A stretch of 6,016 nucleotides of DNA from Chloroflexota bacterium (GTDB lineage: Bacteria; Chloroflexota; Ktedonobacteria; Ktedonobacterales; Ktedonobacteraceae): NCBI GenBank assembly GCA_902810755.1, contig CADDYT010000230.1, positions 1-6,016 on the forward strand. The letters are read 5' to 3'. Shown here one piece after another: positions 1 to 6,016 of the stretch (the first letter of the stretch is position 1; the number at the start of each line of letters is the position of its first letter). Made by a program: the position numbers and the translations under genes. The notes below the pieces were generated by a model that saw only the letters and a program-made list of their open reading frames with translations, did no database searches and was not told where the DNA came from.

Positions 1-81
1 GATGCATTCTCCTCAATGGTACTGTAACGCAGGAGCCACCTGACAAAGTAAAAGATGGCCCCCGGCACAGGTATACGGCAC
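1..81. other. Short non-coding tail downstream of the LOG-family gene
   Basis: This stretch follows the TAA stop of the LOG-family gene. I see no strong GC-rich hairpin with a T-tract, so no intrinsic terminator is called. Two small patterns are visible: a CGGCAC direct repeat flanking a 7-base spacer near 64-82, and, on the minus strand at 8-13, a GAGGAG only one base before an ATG at 5-7. The latter could mark the start of another minus-strand gene to the left, but the spacing is too short to support the ATG and the reading frame leaves the window. Confidence 0.4.
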
Positions 82-1020
82 TTAGCGAATCGACTGCTCG
101 CGAAAGCCGCCGGGATTAGCCTGCTCCTGACGATAGCTCTCCTCGTAGGCTTCCAGGACGATCTTGCAAATTTCCTGTGGACTATCGGAGAGACGCAGCA
201 AACCGGCATCTTCGGGCAGAATCTTTTCCGAGGTCAGCATGAAGTCACGAATCCAGTTGATGAGACCGGCCCAGTACGAAGAATCATAGAGAATGACCGG
301 GAAATGGTTCACCTTCTTTGTCTGGATGAGCGTCAATGCCTCGAACAGTTCATCCATCGTGCCAAAGCCGCCGGGGAAGATGATGAAGGCTTCGGCATAT
401 TTGATAAACATCGTTTTGCGCACGAAGAAGTAGCGAAAATCGAGCGAAATGTCGAGATAAGGGTTAGATTTTTGCTCAAAGGGAAGCTCGATATTGCAGC
501 CAATAGAGACATTGCCACCTTCCTGCGCGCCCTTGTTCGCAGCCTCCATAATACCAGGGCCGCCGCCGGTGATGATGCCAAAACCAGCCTCGGCCAGCAG
601 CTTCGCCGTCTCTGTCGCCGCCTGGTAGGCCGGATCGTCCGGCTTCACCCGCGCCGAGCCGAAGATGGCGACAGAGGGAGGAATATGCGAAAGCGCGTCA
701 AAGCCCTCGACAAACTCGCTCATGATACGAAAGACACGCCAGGGATCGGTGAGCGTGAAGTCGAAGTGAATGGCGCGATCAACAGCATGCTCGATCTCCT
801 TCACCTGCTCCTGCGGAATCGGCGCCTTTGGTTTGATTAATGGCTGCGTCGGTCGAGAGAGCAGGCGCTCATCCTCGGTCTTTGTGCTGCGCTCCTTGAG
901 GGCGCGAACGCGCTGCGATCTCCCATTTTTCCTGGACACATGATTATTTGGCCCATTGCCATGACTATTCGGCCCGCCCTGTGTGGGCTTCCTGTCGTTG
1001 TTCATCGAGTTGCGATTCAT
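82..1020 (-). CDS. LOG-family (TIGR00730-type) Rossmann-fold nucleotide phosphoribohydrolase-like protein
   Basis: The 312-residue product matches the LOG / 'lysine decarboxylase-like' family. Members are cytosolic enzymes that cleave the N-glycosidic bond of nucleoside 5'-monophosphates (cytokinin riboside monophosphate in LOG proteins, AMP in others); the family was long misannotated as lysine decarboxylase. Visible signatures are a first strand VAIFGSAR at 117-124, [14 protein letters not shown] at 152-165, the Arg-Lys pair 201-202 in FFVRKTMF, and PGGFGTMDE at 216-224, the hallmark PGGxGTxxE motif. The core spans about residues 95-295. Residues 1-75 are an Asn/Gly/Lys/Arg-rich, probably disordered extension. 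An in-frame TGA lies just upstream of the ATG, so 1020 is the longest possible start; the GGAGG at 1036-1040 is 15 bases away, so Met6 or translational coupling to glgB is possible. It overlaps glgB by 56 bp and is probably cotranscribed with it. The exact substrate cannot be read from the sequence. Confidence 0.9.
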   Translation of the reverse strand: MNRNSMNNDRKPTQGGPNSHGNGPNNHVSRKNGRSQRVRALKERSTKTEDERLLSRPTQPLIKPKAPIPQEQVKEIEHAVDRAIHFDFTLTDPWRVFRIMSEFVEGFDALSHIPPSVAIFGSARVKPDDPAYQAATETAKLLAEAGFGIITGGGPGIMEAANKGAQEGGNVSIGCNIELPFEQKSNPYLDISLDFRYFFVRKTMFIKYAEAFIIFPGGFGTMDELFEALTLIQTKKVNHFPVILYDSSYWAGLINWIRDFMLTSEKILPEDAGLLRLSDSPQEICKIVLEAYEESYRQEQANPGGFREQSIR

Positions 1021-3067
1021 CTTCCGAATTCACTTCCTCCATCTCTGTCAGTGTAGGTGGTACCGGTCGCCGCTTTAGAATAACCGTGCTTAACGGCGGC
1101 AGGGTTAAAAGAATAGAATGAGGACAGGATTGCCAGTATATAGGTGCGCTGGGCATGGCATTAGTATTTTCCAGCCCGCTGCCCCCGTAGCGGCTGGCAT
1201 CGCTGTTCAGCACTTCATAGTATTCGCCCGCATCTGGAACCCCCAGTCGATAGCCAAACCGCGGAACAGGAGTAAAATTGCAGACAAATATGACCGTCTC
1301 ATCAGCCTTCTTAGAGCGGCGCATGAACGAGATAACGCTGTTATCAGAATCGTGAACATCGATCCACGAAAAACCCTCCGGGTCGACATCACGCTCACTG
1401 AGCGCCGGTTCGCGCCGATAGAGCAGGTTCAGGTCGCGCATATAATCACGTAACTGAGCGTGGTGGGGGTCGCTGGGTGGCTCAAGCAGGTGCCAGTCCA
1501 GACTTTGCTCGAAGTGCCACTCGTTCCACTGCCCGAACTCAGCGCCCATGAAAAGCAGCTTTTTCCCCGGATGCCCGTACATATAACCGAAGAGCGCGCG
1601 CAGATTGGCGAATTTCTGCCACAGGTCGCCCGGCATCTTATTGATGAGCGAACCCTTCATATGAACGACTTCATCATGGGAAAATGGGAGGACAAAGTTT
1701 TCGGAATAGGCATACATGAGCGAGAAGGTGACATAATTGTGATGGTAGCGCCGGTAAATGGGGTCGAGATGCATATAATCCAGCATGTCATGCATCCAGC
1801 CCATGTTCCATTTGAGGCTGAAGCCCAGACCACCAACATACGTCGGGCGGGTGACCAGCGGCCACGCCGTTGACTCTTCGGCGATAGTGAGCGTCCCCGG
1901 AACCTCCGCATACACGGCCTCATTAAACTGGCGCAGGAAATCAACAGCCTCCAGATGCTCGCGCCCGCCATATTGATTGGTAACCCACTCGCCCTCTTTG
2001 CGCTGATAATCCAGATAGAGCATAGAGGCCACCGCATCCACGCGCAGCCCGTCGATATGATATTCACGCAGCCAGAACAGTGCATTGGCGATTAAAAAAT
2101 TCTTGACCTCGCTGCGTCCATAGTCGAAGACCAGCGTCCCCCACTCTTTATGCTCGCCCTTGCGCGTATCCTGATATTCATACAGATGCGTTCCATCGAA
2201 GTAGTTGAGGGCAGTGCCATCTTTGGGAAAGTGGGATGGCACCCAGTCCAGGAAAACGCCAATACCCTGCTGGTGCATATAATCCACAAAGTATTGAAAG
2301 TCCTCCGGCGAGCCGTAGCGACTGGTGGGGGCATAGTAGCCGGTGACCTGATAACCCCAGGAGGCATCATAGGGATATTCGGTAACAGGCAGCAGCTCGA
2401 TATGAGTGAAGCCCAGGTCTTTAACATAAGCAGCCAGGGCAGTAGCCAGTTCGCGATACGTCATGAAGCGATCTTCTTCTGCCGCGCCCTCAACATGCCG
2501 CTCTGGAACATGGCGCCACGACCCCAGGTGAACCTCGTAAATCGAGATAGGCGAACTGAGCTGCTGGCGTTGCGCGCGTTGCTGCATCCATTCCTCATCA
2601 TGCCATTGATGCCGGTGGATGTCGGCGACAATGCTGGCGGTCTTCGGTCGCAGCTCAGTGGCAAAGCCATAGGGGTCAGTCTTGTCAACCTGGTAGTTGT
2701 TGAAGCGGGAATAGATGGCGTACTTGTAGAGATCGCCAACCTTCGCGCCCGGCACGAACGTTTCCCAGACCCCCAGTTCGCGATGGCGTAGGTGCATGGG
2801 GTTGGCGCTGCGATTCCAGTCATTGAAACTGCCAATTACGGAGACGGCCAGCGCGTTAGGCGCCCAGACCGCGAAATGGACACCGGCCACCCCATTCTCG
2901 ACGCGCGGGTGCGCTCCCATTTTCTCATAGAGGCGATAATCCCGTCCCTGCCCGAAAAGATAGAGGTCATAATCACTGAAGATTGATTGTTGTTTCTGCT
3001 CGCGCTGTTCATCTGTCTCTGTTACAGGCATATTCGATGCATTTTCGGCTTCGCGCTGGCCTTCCAT
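965..3067 (-). CDS. glgB: 1,4-alpha-glucan branching enzyme (GlgB)
   Basis: This 700-residue GH13 enzyme (EC 2.4.1.18) cuts an alpha-1,4 glucan chain and reattaches it by an alpha-1,6 bond during glycogen synthesis in the cytoplasm. The CBM48-type N-terminal beta domain is at about 60-150 ([21 protein letters not shown] at 64-84 region). The catalytic barrel shows [17 protein letters not shown] at 236-252, DWVPSHF at 274-280, DGLRVDAV at 339-346 with nucleophile Asp344, IAEEST at 395-400 with acid/base Glu397, and FSHDEVV at 462-468 with stabilising Asp465. The all-beta C-terminal domain ends near 665. All catalytic residues are present, and the length lies within the GlgB range. The start at 3067 is favoured because a GAGGG (3077-3081) lies 9 bases upstream and an in-frame TGA at 3080-3082 excludes a longer form. 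An acidic, Gln/Glu-rich tail of about 35 residues (from 668) lies past the usual domain end and partly overlaps the LOG gene. Confidence 0.97.
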   Translation of the reverse strand: MEGQREAENASNMPVTETDEQREQKQQSIFSDYDLYLFGQGRDYRLYEKMGAHPRVENGVAGVHFAVWAPNALAVSVIGSFNDWNRSANPMHLRHRELGVWETFVPGAKVGDLYKYAIYSRFNNYQVDKTDPYGFATELRPKTASIVADIHRHQWHDEEWMQQRAQRQQLSSPISIYEVHLGSWRHVPERHVEGAAEEDRFMTYRELATALAAYVKDLGFTHIELLPVTEYPYDASWGYQVTGYYAPTSRYGSPEDFQYFVDYMHQQGIGVFLDWVPSHFPKDGTALNYFDGTHLYEYQDTRKGEHKEWGTLVFDYGRSEVKNFLIANALFWLREYHIDGLRVDAVASMLYLDYQRKEGEWVTNQYGGREHLEAVDFLRQFNEAVYAEVPGTLTIAEESTAWPLVTRPTYVGGLGFSLKWNMGWMHDMLDYMHLDPIYRRYHHNYVTFSLMYAYSENFVLPFSHDEVVHMKGSLINKMPGDLWQKFANLRALFGYMYGHPGKKLLFMGAEFGQWNEWHFEQSLDWHLLEPPSDPHHAQLRDYMRDLNLLYRREPALSERDVDPEGFSWIDVHDSDNSVISFMRRSKKADETVIFVCNFTPVPRFGYRLGVPDAGEYYEVLNSDASRYGGSGLENTNAMPSAPIYWQSCPHSILLTLPPLSTVILKRRPVPPTLTEMEEVNSEDESQLDEQRQEAHTGRAE

Positions 3068-3100
3068 TATTCCATACCCTCACTCATGAAAATACTCTGA

Positions 3101-3188
3101 AAACCTTCCTCTTGACTAGCATAACATACCTGAGAAGAGGCTTGCCGACAAAGTTCTGCCAGCAACAACGGCTAAATCTTCCTCTTGA
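3101..3188 (+). repeat. 15-bp imperfect direct repeat in the glgB/kdd divergent region
   Basis: The sequence AAAYCTTCCTCTTGA occurs at 3101-3115 and again at 3174-3188, with one mismatch (C versus T at the fourth base). The copies start 73 bp apart, close to seven helical turns. Each copy ends in TTGA, which begins a possible plus-strand -35 hexamer (TTGACT and TTGAGA). The pair may be an operator for a regulator of either divergent unit, a duplicated promoter fragment, or chance. Confidence 0.5.
3123..3151 (-). promoter_or_regulatory. Candidate sigma70-type promoter for glgB
   Basis: Read on the minus strand, a TTGTCG (-35, 3146-3151) is separated by exactly 17 bases from TATGTT (-10, 3123-3128); each matches the consensus at 4 of 6 positions. 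Transcription would begin near 3116, giving a leader of about 49 bases before the glgB ATG. This is pattern-based only, and sigma-factor preferences of the host are unknown. Confidence 0.4.
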
Positions 3189-3212
3189 GACATTTTTATC
3201 ATATGCTATTTC
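3185..3212 (+). promoter_or_regulatory. Candidate promoter for the kdd-kamB unit
   Basis: TTGAGA (3185-3190) is followed after 16 bases by TATTTC (3207-3212), and TGC immediately before it gives an extended -10 (TGnTATTTC). The start point would be near 3219, about 20 bases before the kdd ATG and just upstream of its ribosome binding site. The -10 box is weak (3 of 6), so support rests on the extended -10, the -35 and the position. Confidence 0.35.
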
Positions 3213-3228
3213 AGAGAAAAGCACAATC

Positions 3229-3233
3229 AGGAG
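3229..3233 (+). promoter_or_regulatory. Ribosome binding site that sets the kdd start
   Basis: AGGAG lies five bases before the ATG at 3239. The open frame extends upstream to a TTG at 3185 and an ATG at 3203, but neither has a Shine-Dalgarno sequence and the added residues do not resemble the family's N-terminus. The start is therefore placed at 3239. Confidence 0.75.
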
Positions 3234-3238
3234 TTTTT

Positions 3239-4300
3239 ATGTCATTCTTACCCGCAACGGATTTACTGCGTTCTCTCGGCGCTCACCGCGTGGTTGAGCC
3301 GGGCGGAGCATTGCCTCAACCGGCCTGGAAACTCGACAATACGCCGATGGCGCTGCCAACGGAAACACTCGTCCGTGTACAGGCGCTGCATCTCGATTCC
3401 GCGAGTTTCACGCAGATCACTCATGCCTGCGAGCAAGATACCGAACGGATGCGCGCGCATATTTTCGATATTGTGGCCCGGCGCGGCAAGATGCACAATC
3501 CTGTTACCGGTTCGGGTGGCGTCTTGCTGGGAACTATCGAGCAACTGGATGAGGTTTTTGCCGCGAAACACCACATGGCTATAGGAGACACCATCGTCAG
3601 CCTGACCTCTCTTAGCTGGCTTCCGCTGCATCTGGACGCCATCTCCGCCATTCACCTGGATCGCTGCGAAGTCGTGGTAGATGGAAAAGCCATTTTCTTC
3701 CGCAGCAATCCTGCCGCGAAGCTGCCCCACGACTTACCGGTACCCATTGTCGTGGCGGCGCTCGACGTTGCAGGCGCGCCTGCCCGTGTCGTAGCCCTGA
3801 CGCAGCCGGGGCAGCGCGTGACCGTACTGGGCGCAGGCGGGACAGCAGGGTTACTCACCCTCTGCGCGCTGCGCCAGGCTCTCGGCTCAAACGGACAGAT
3901 CATTGCTATAGAATACAGCGAGCGGGCACTGCACGATGTCGCTGCGCTGGGCGTTGCTGATGTTCTGGTACAGGGAGACGCGACGCATCCGCTTGAGCTG
4001 CTTGAGCAGGTTCGTGTGTCCTGTGGCAACGATTATGAAGCAGATCTGACTATCAACGTGGTGAATGTCCCTGACACAGAGTTTGCCACCATTCTGCTTA
4101 CCAGGCCACAGGGACGCATCCTCTTCTTCAGTATGGCTACCAGCTTCACCACTGCCGCGCTGGGAGCGGAAGGTATGGCACGTCCGACCGAAATGCATAT
4201 CGGCAACGGCTATATGCCCGATCACGGGGCTGTTGCGCTCCAGCTTCTACGCGCTTATCCTCCTCTGCGCGCTATCTTTGAGCGACGTTTCGGAGTATGA
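3239..4300 (+). CDS. kdd: L-erythro-3,5-diaminohexanoate dehydrogenase
   Basis: The 353-residue product looks like Kdd (EC 1.4.1.11), which uses NAD(P)+ to deaminate (3S,5S)-3,5-diaminohexanoate oxidatively to 5-amino-3-oxohexanoate in the 3-aminomutase route of lysine breakdown. Family-like stretches are GAHRVVEPGGALPQPAWKLD at 14-33, DSASFTQI at 53-60 and the distinctive GKMHNPVTGSGGVLLGT at 83-99. A Rossmann nucleotide-binding loop VTVLGAGGTAGLL is at 194-206 (G198, G200, G201, G204), followed by IIAIEYSERAL with an acidic residue (E225) at the end of the second strand, as expected for NAD preference. The length is close to known Kdd proteins of about 345 residues. It is the first gene of a two-gene unit, and the next start is nine bases after its stop. 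The related 2,4-diaminopentanoate dehydrogenase (Ord, ornithine pathway) has the same fold and similar motifs, so the substrate assignment is likely rather than certain. Confidence 0.85.
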   Translation: MSFLPATDLLRSLGAHRVVEPGGALPQPAWKLDNTPMALPTETLVRVQALHLDSASFTQITHACEQDTERMRAHIFDIVARRGKMHNPVTGSGGVLLGTIEQLDEVFAAKHHMAIGDTIVSLTSLSWLPLHLDAISAIHLDRCEVVVDGKAIFFRSNPAAKLPHDLPVPIVVAALDVAGAPARVVALTQPGQRVTVLGAGGTAGLLTLCALRQALGSNGQIIAIEYSERALHDVAALGVADVLVQGDATHPLELLEQVRVSCGNDYEADLTINVVNVPDTEFATILLTRPQGRILFFSMATSFTTAALGAEGMARPTEMHIGNGYMPDHGAVALQLLRAYPPLRAIFERRFGV

Positions 4301-4307
4301 GGGAGAA
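4301..4307 (+). promoter_or_regulatory. Ribosome binding site of the kamB-like gene
   Basis: GGGAGAA begins immediately after the kdd TGA and lies two bases before the ATG at 4310 (core GGAG at 4302-4305 is four bases away). The tight spacing argues that this gene is translated from the same transcript as kdd. Confidence 0.6.
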
Positions 4308-4309
4308 CA

Positions 4310-5398
4310 ATGACAGCTCAACTGGCACATATCATCGCGCGGGCCAATATCAAACGTCTATCCTTAATCGGACTGTCTAAGAACGTGGGCAAGACAACGA
4401 CCAGCAACTATCTGCTGAAAACGCTGGTCGCCGAACGACTCTACCGTGCGGAAGAGTTGGCCTTGACCTCGCTCGGACTTGATGGGGAGGCGATAGATGC
4501 GCTAACCGGGCTGCCCAAACCGCGTTACATCCCCCAGGAGGGGCTGCTGGTGGCAACAACGGTCGATCTGCTGCGTGAGGGTGAGGCCAGAGGGGTCGAG
4601 GCCGAACAACTACTGCAACTGCCCGGCAGAACCGCGCTGGGGCCGGTGGTAATTGCGCGCGTCCAGCACGCGGGACAACTCGCGATTGCCGGGCCAGTAC
4701 AACTCAGGGAGGTACGTTTCGCGCTCGAACAGTTCTCAGCATACGGCGCGCGTCTCAGCATCATTGATGGTGCAATCAACCGGCTGGGAGCGGCAGCCCC
4801 GACGGTGACAGATGCCTGCGTTCTCTGCACGGGTACCAGCGCCGGAGCCACACCTGAACTGGTAGCGCGCCGCACGGCAGATGTGCTGGCGCGCCTGACC
4901 ATCCCGCTTTCAAGGTGGAGTAATGCCTATAGGAACAGCTTTCCAGCCGCTCGCCTGCTTGCGTTCTCTCCGCCCGACACAGCTTCTGCTGAAATCTGCC
5001 AGCTCGACTCAACCGAACCATCCGCCGAAGCGGCATGGATAGCGGAAAAAATGAGCCAGCAACCAGAAGTGGTCTTTCTCCTGCGCGGCGCCTTTACCGA
5101 AGAACTTGCGCGAGCATTACTATCACAACTTACCGCAACACCGACTGCCTGCTCTGCTGAACTGGTCGTAGGAGACGGGACAAAGGTTTTCTGCCATTCC
5201 GCCGTTCTGCAGCGACTGGCGGCGAGAGAACTTACAGTGCGGGTCGCTGAAACTGTGTGCGTACTGGCCCTCACCATCAATCCCTATACCCCCGAATATA
5301 TATGCACTTCCCGGCAATTGCTGGAGGCGCTTGTGAAAGCCCTGCCCGCCGACCATCCAGTGATTATCGATGTAGTATCGGGCATAACCTCGCTCTAG
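4310..5398 (+). CDS. kamB: KamB-like P-loop protein, putative lysine 5,6-aminomutase reactivase subunit
   Basis: The 362-residue protein has a P-loop, LIGLSKNVGKTTTSN at 19-33. Five residues separate Gly21 from Gly27-Lys28-Thr29, the same spacing as the GTDTDVGKT loop of dethiobiotin synthetase, which suggests a SIMIBI-type NTPase fold. LTSLGLDGEAIDALTG at 52-67 follows, then KPRYIPQEGLLVATT at 70-84, GPVVIARV at 111-118, and IIDGAINR at 151-158, which resembles a Walker B strand. From memory this order matches KamB of lysine-fermentation clusters, a protein thought to reactivate the B12-dependent mutase with the MutS-related KamC. The last 120 residues, including VFLLRGAFTEELARALLSQL at 255-274, are less recognisable. 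There is no signal peptide or membrane segment, so it is probably cytosolic. Its place nine bases after kdd supports the call. The mutase and KamC are absent here, so the role in this organism is inferred. Other cluster-associated P-loop proteins remain possible. Confidence 0.65.
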   Translation: MTAQLAHIIARANIKRLSLIGLSKNVGKTTTSNYLLKTLVAERLYRAEELALTSLGLDGEAIDALTGLPKPRYIPQEGLLVATTVDLLREGEARGVEAEQLLQLPGRTALGPVVIARVQHAGQLAIAGPVQLREVRFALEQFSAYGARLSIIDGAINRLGAAAPTVTDACVLCTGTSAGATPELVARRTADVLARLTIPLSRWSNAYRNSFPAARLLAFSPPDTASAEICQLDSTEPSAEAAWIAEKMSQQPEVVFLLRGAFTEELARALLSQLTATPTACSAELVVGDGTKVFCHSAVLQRLAARELTVRVAETVCVLALTINPYTPEYICTSRQLLEALVKALPADHPVIIDVVSGITSL

Positions 5399-5404
5399 CG
5401 AATC

Positions 5405-5443
5405 AGTTACGGTGTAACTTCTTCCGTATTGATCAGTAGAAGT
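5405..5443 (+). other. Two overlapping inverted repeats between kamB-like gene and lipoprotein gene
   Basis: AGTTAC (5405-5410) and GTAACT (5414-5419) form a perfect 6-bp stem with a 3-base loop. ACTTCT (5417-5422) and AGAAGT (5438-5443) form a second perfect 6-bp stem with a 15-base loop. The stems share bases 5417-5419, so only one could fold at full length. Neither is GC-rich or followed by a T-tract, so this is not a standard intrinsic terminator; a weak terminator, an mRNA end or an operator are options. Confidence 0.35.
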
Positions 5444-5464
5444 AAATCCGTCGAAATAGTTTTC

Positions 5465-5470
5465 TATAAT
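5465..5470 (+). promoter_or_regulatory. Perfect TATAAT -10 box before the lipoprotein gene
   Basis: TATAAT matches the -10 consensus exactly, but no good -35 hexamer is seen 16-18 bases upstream (about 5441-5448 reads AGTAAATC). Its usual start point, near 5477, would fall inside the ribosome binding site at 5475-5481. If it is used, the leader would be about 13 bases. It may instead be a chance AT-rich match, with the true promoter further upstream. Confidence 0.35.
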
Positions 5471-5474
5471 TCCC

Positions 5475-5481
5475 GGAGGAG
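5475..5481 (+). promoter_or_regulatory. Strong ribosome binding site that sets a TTG start
   Basis: GGAGGAG lies eight bases before TTG at 5490-5492. The site is near consensus and is the main reason for choosing the TTG start, since the first in-frame codons encode a positively charged N-terminus followed by a hydrophobic segment, as expected of a lipoprotein signal. Confidence 0.75.
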
Positions 5482-5489
5482 AACATACC

Positions 5490-6016
5490 TTGCTCTACAT
5501 CAAACGTACTACTCTGATTATTCTGACGCTCTTTTTTGCAGTGGCCCTCGTTGCCTGTGGTAGCAGTCCTTATGGTACCGGATCGAGCGCAGGCGGTAGC
5601 ACGCCGACGACCGCTCCCACAACCGCGCCAACGCCCACGCCGACGACCGCGCCAACTCCTACACCAACTGCCAGTTCCTCCGCTCTTCTCCAGACGGCGA
5701 CGGCCACCGTTCAGGGCAAGTCGGAAACAATCCTGACCGATGCTCAGGGTAAGACACTGTACTACTTTACACCGGACACGCCGACTACCAGCGCCTGTAC
5801 GGGCGGGTGTGCGCAGACATGGCCCCCACTGCTCGCCGGCGGCTCAGGCGCCCCGACAAGCTCCACGACGCTACCGGGCAAGCTGACTGTAGTGACCACA
5901 GCCAATGGCAGCCAGGTTGCATATAACGGACATCTGCTCTATACTTATGCAGGCGATAGCGGGCCGGGCCAGACTGACGGCGAAGGGCTGTTTGGCAAAT
6001 GGTTCGTTGCTACCCC
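5490..6016 (+). CDS. Secreted lipoprotein with Lipoprotein_15 (COG4315-type) repeats, 3' end cut by window
   Basis: At least 176 residues are encoded and the gene continues past the right edge. Residues 1-23 form a lipoprotein signal: Lys5-Arg6, a hydrophobic stretch 9-22, and the lipobox LVAC with Cys23 as the lipidated residue. A flexible Ser/Gly and then Pro/Thr-rich linker (about 24-64) follows. Two units typical of the 'secreted repeat of unknown function' family come next: GKTLYYFTPD at 87-96 with CTGGC at 103-107 and TWPPL at 110-114, then VAYNGHLLYTYAGDSGPGQT at 143-162 with GLFGKWFV at 166-173. Each begins with an aromatic-rich strand, and the second contains the familiar YNG..LY...GD..PG pattern. 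The protein should be anchored outside the cytoplasmic membrane. The family has no firmly assigned biochemical role that I can state. It starts with TTG, so a search limited to ATG starts would miss it. A 91-bp gap separates it from the kamB-like gene. Confidence 0.88.
   Translation, partial: MLYIKRTTLIILTLFFAVALVACGSSPYGTGSSAGGSTPTTAPTTAPTPTPTTAPTPTPTASSSALLQTATATVQGKSETILTDAQGKTLYYFTPDTPTTSACTGGCAQTWPPLLAGGSGAPTSSTTLPGKLTVVTTANGSQVAYNGHLLYTYAGDSGPGQTDGEGLFGKWFVAT
5601..5672 (+). repeat. Degenerate tandem repeat encoding a Pro/Thr linker
   Basis: The 14-base string ACGCCGACGACCGC occurs at 5601-5614 and 5637-5650, and related ACNCCNAC units fill the interval and continue to about 5672. It encodes alternating TPTP and TTAP units at residues 38-61 of the lipoprotein. 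The repeat keeps the reading frame (the copies are 36 bases apart), so gain or loss of a 36-base unit would change linker length without breaking the gene. Confidence 0.7.

Noticed and set aside
55..840. A 261-codon open frame on the plus strand opposite the LOG gene.
   Set aside because: It is antisense to a gene with clear family motifs, its translation shows no recognisable domain, and long antisense frames are common in GC-biased coding DNA.
82..1020. The LOG gene as a lysine decarboxylase linked to the neighbouring lysine-breakdown genes.
   Set aside because: The 'lysine decarboxylase' name for PGGxGTxxE proteins is a historic misannotation. The gene is also on the opposite strand and in a different unit from kdd.
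2150..2791. A 213-codon plus-strand open frame opposite glgB, together with smaller ones at 1118-1453 and 1460-1873.
   Set aside because: All lie inside the conserved catalytic coding region of glgB and show no family signature of their own, so they are treated as shadows.
3029..3031. An internal glgB start at Met13.
   Set aside because: No Shine-Dalgarno sequence is seen upstream of it, while the ATG at 3067 has GAGGG at a suitable distance.
3112..3117. TTGACT as the -35 of a second plus-strand promoter for kdd.
   Set aside because: No acceptable -10 hexamer lies 16-18 bases downstream (the bases read GAAGAG or AAGAGG).
3185..3238. A longer kdd form starting at TTG 3185 or ATG 3203.
   Set aside because: Neither has a ribosome binding site, the extra residues do not look like the family's N-terminus, and a good AGGAG lies before the ATG at 3239.
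5536..5736. A 66-codon plus-strand open frame rich in Arg and Pro.
   Set aside because: It is an off-frame reading of the lipoprotein's Pro/Thr repeat and has no ribosome binding site of its own.
1..6016. A mobile element, defence system or CRISPR array.
   Set aside because: No transposase, integrase, terminal inverted repeats, nuclease or regularly spaced repeat array is visible. The only repeats are the promoter-region pair and the lipoprotein linker.

Overview
The window holds five genes: a complete two-gene unit on the minus strand, a complete two-gene unit on the plus strand, and a lipoprotein gene cut by the right edge. No transposon, tRNA, rRNA, CRISPR array or phage gene is visible. 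The moderately GC-rich coding DNA, the Lipoprotein_15-type lipoprotein with a Pro/Thr linker, a glycogen branching enzyme and an aerobe-style isolated kdd gene together suggest a Chloroflexota bacterium, possibly a Ktedonobacteria member. That placement is inference from protein character only; an actinobacterial or other source cannot be excluded.

Layout. Bases 1-81 are a short tail after the first minus-strand gene. Bases 82-1020 (minus) encode a LOG-family nucleotide phosphoribohydrolase-like protein. Bases 965-3067 (minus) encode the 1,4-alpha-glucan branching enzyme GlgB. GlgB is transcribed first, and its 3' end overlaps the LOG gene start by 56 bp. Bases 3068-3238 are a divergent, AT-richer promoter region with a 15-bp imperfect direct repeat. 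Bases 3239-4300 (plus) encode L-erythro-3,5-diaminohexanoate dehydrogenase (Kdd). Nine bases later, 4310-5398 (plus) encodes a P-loop protein that resembles KamB, the putative reactivation factor of lysine 5,6-aminomutase. Bases 5399-5489 hold two small overlapping inverted repeats, a perfect TATAAT and a strong ribosome binding site. From 5490 a lipoprotein gene with a TTG start runs off the right edge.

How the genes fit together. GlgB places alpha-1,6 branches in glycogen; its LOG partner has no obvious link to glycogen and may only share the transcript. Kdd and the KamB-like protein both belong to the beta-lysine (3,5-diaminohexanoate) route of lysine breakdown. Kdd oxidatively deaminates the diamino acid that the B12-dependent aminomutase makes, and KamB is thought to help keep that mutase active. 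The mutase subunits (KamD, KamE), lysine 2,3-aminomutase (KamA), KamC, Kce and Kal are not in this window. The lipoprotein is probably an independent cell-surface gene.

Nothing here is clearly a new system. The most interesting items are the kdd-kamB pair separated from the usual cluster, the repeated element in the divergent promoter region, and the small overlapping hairpins before the lipoprotein gene.
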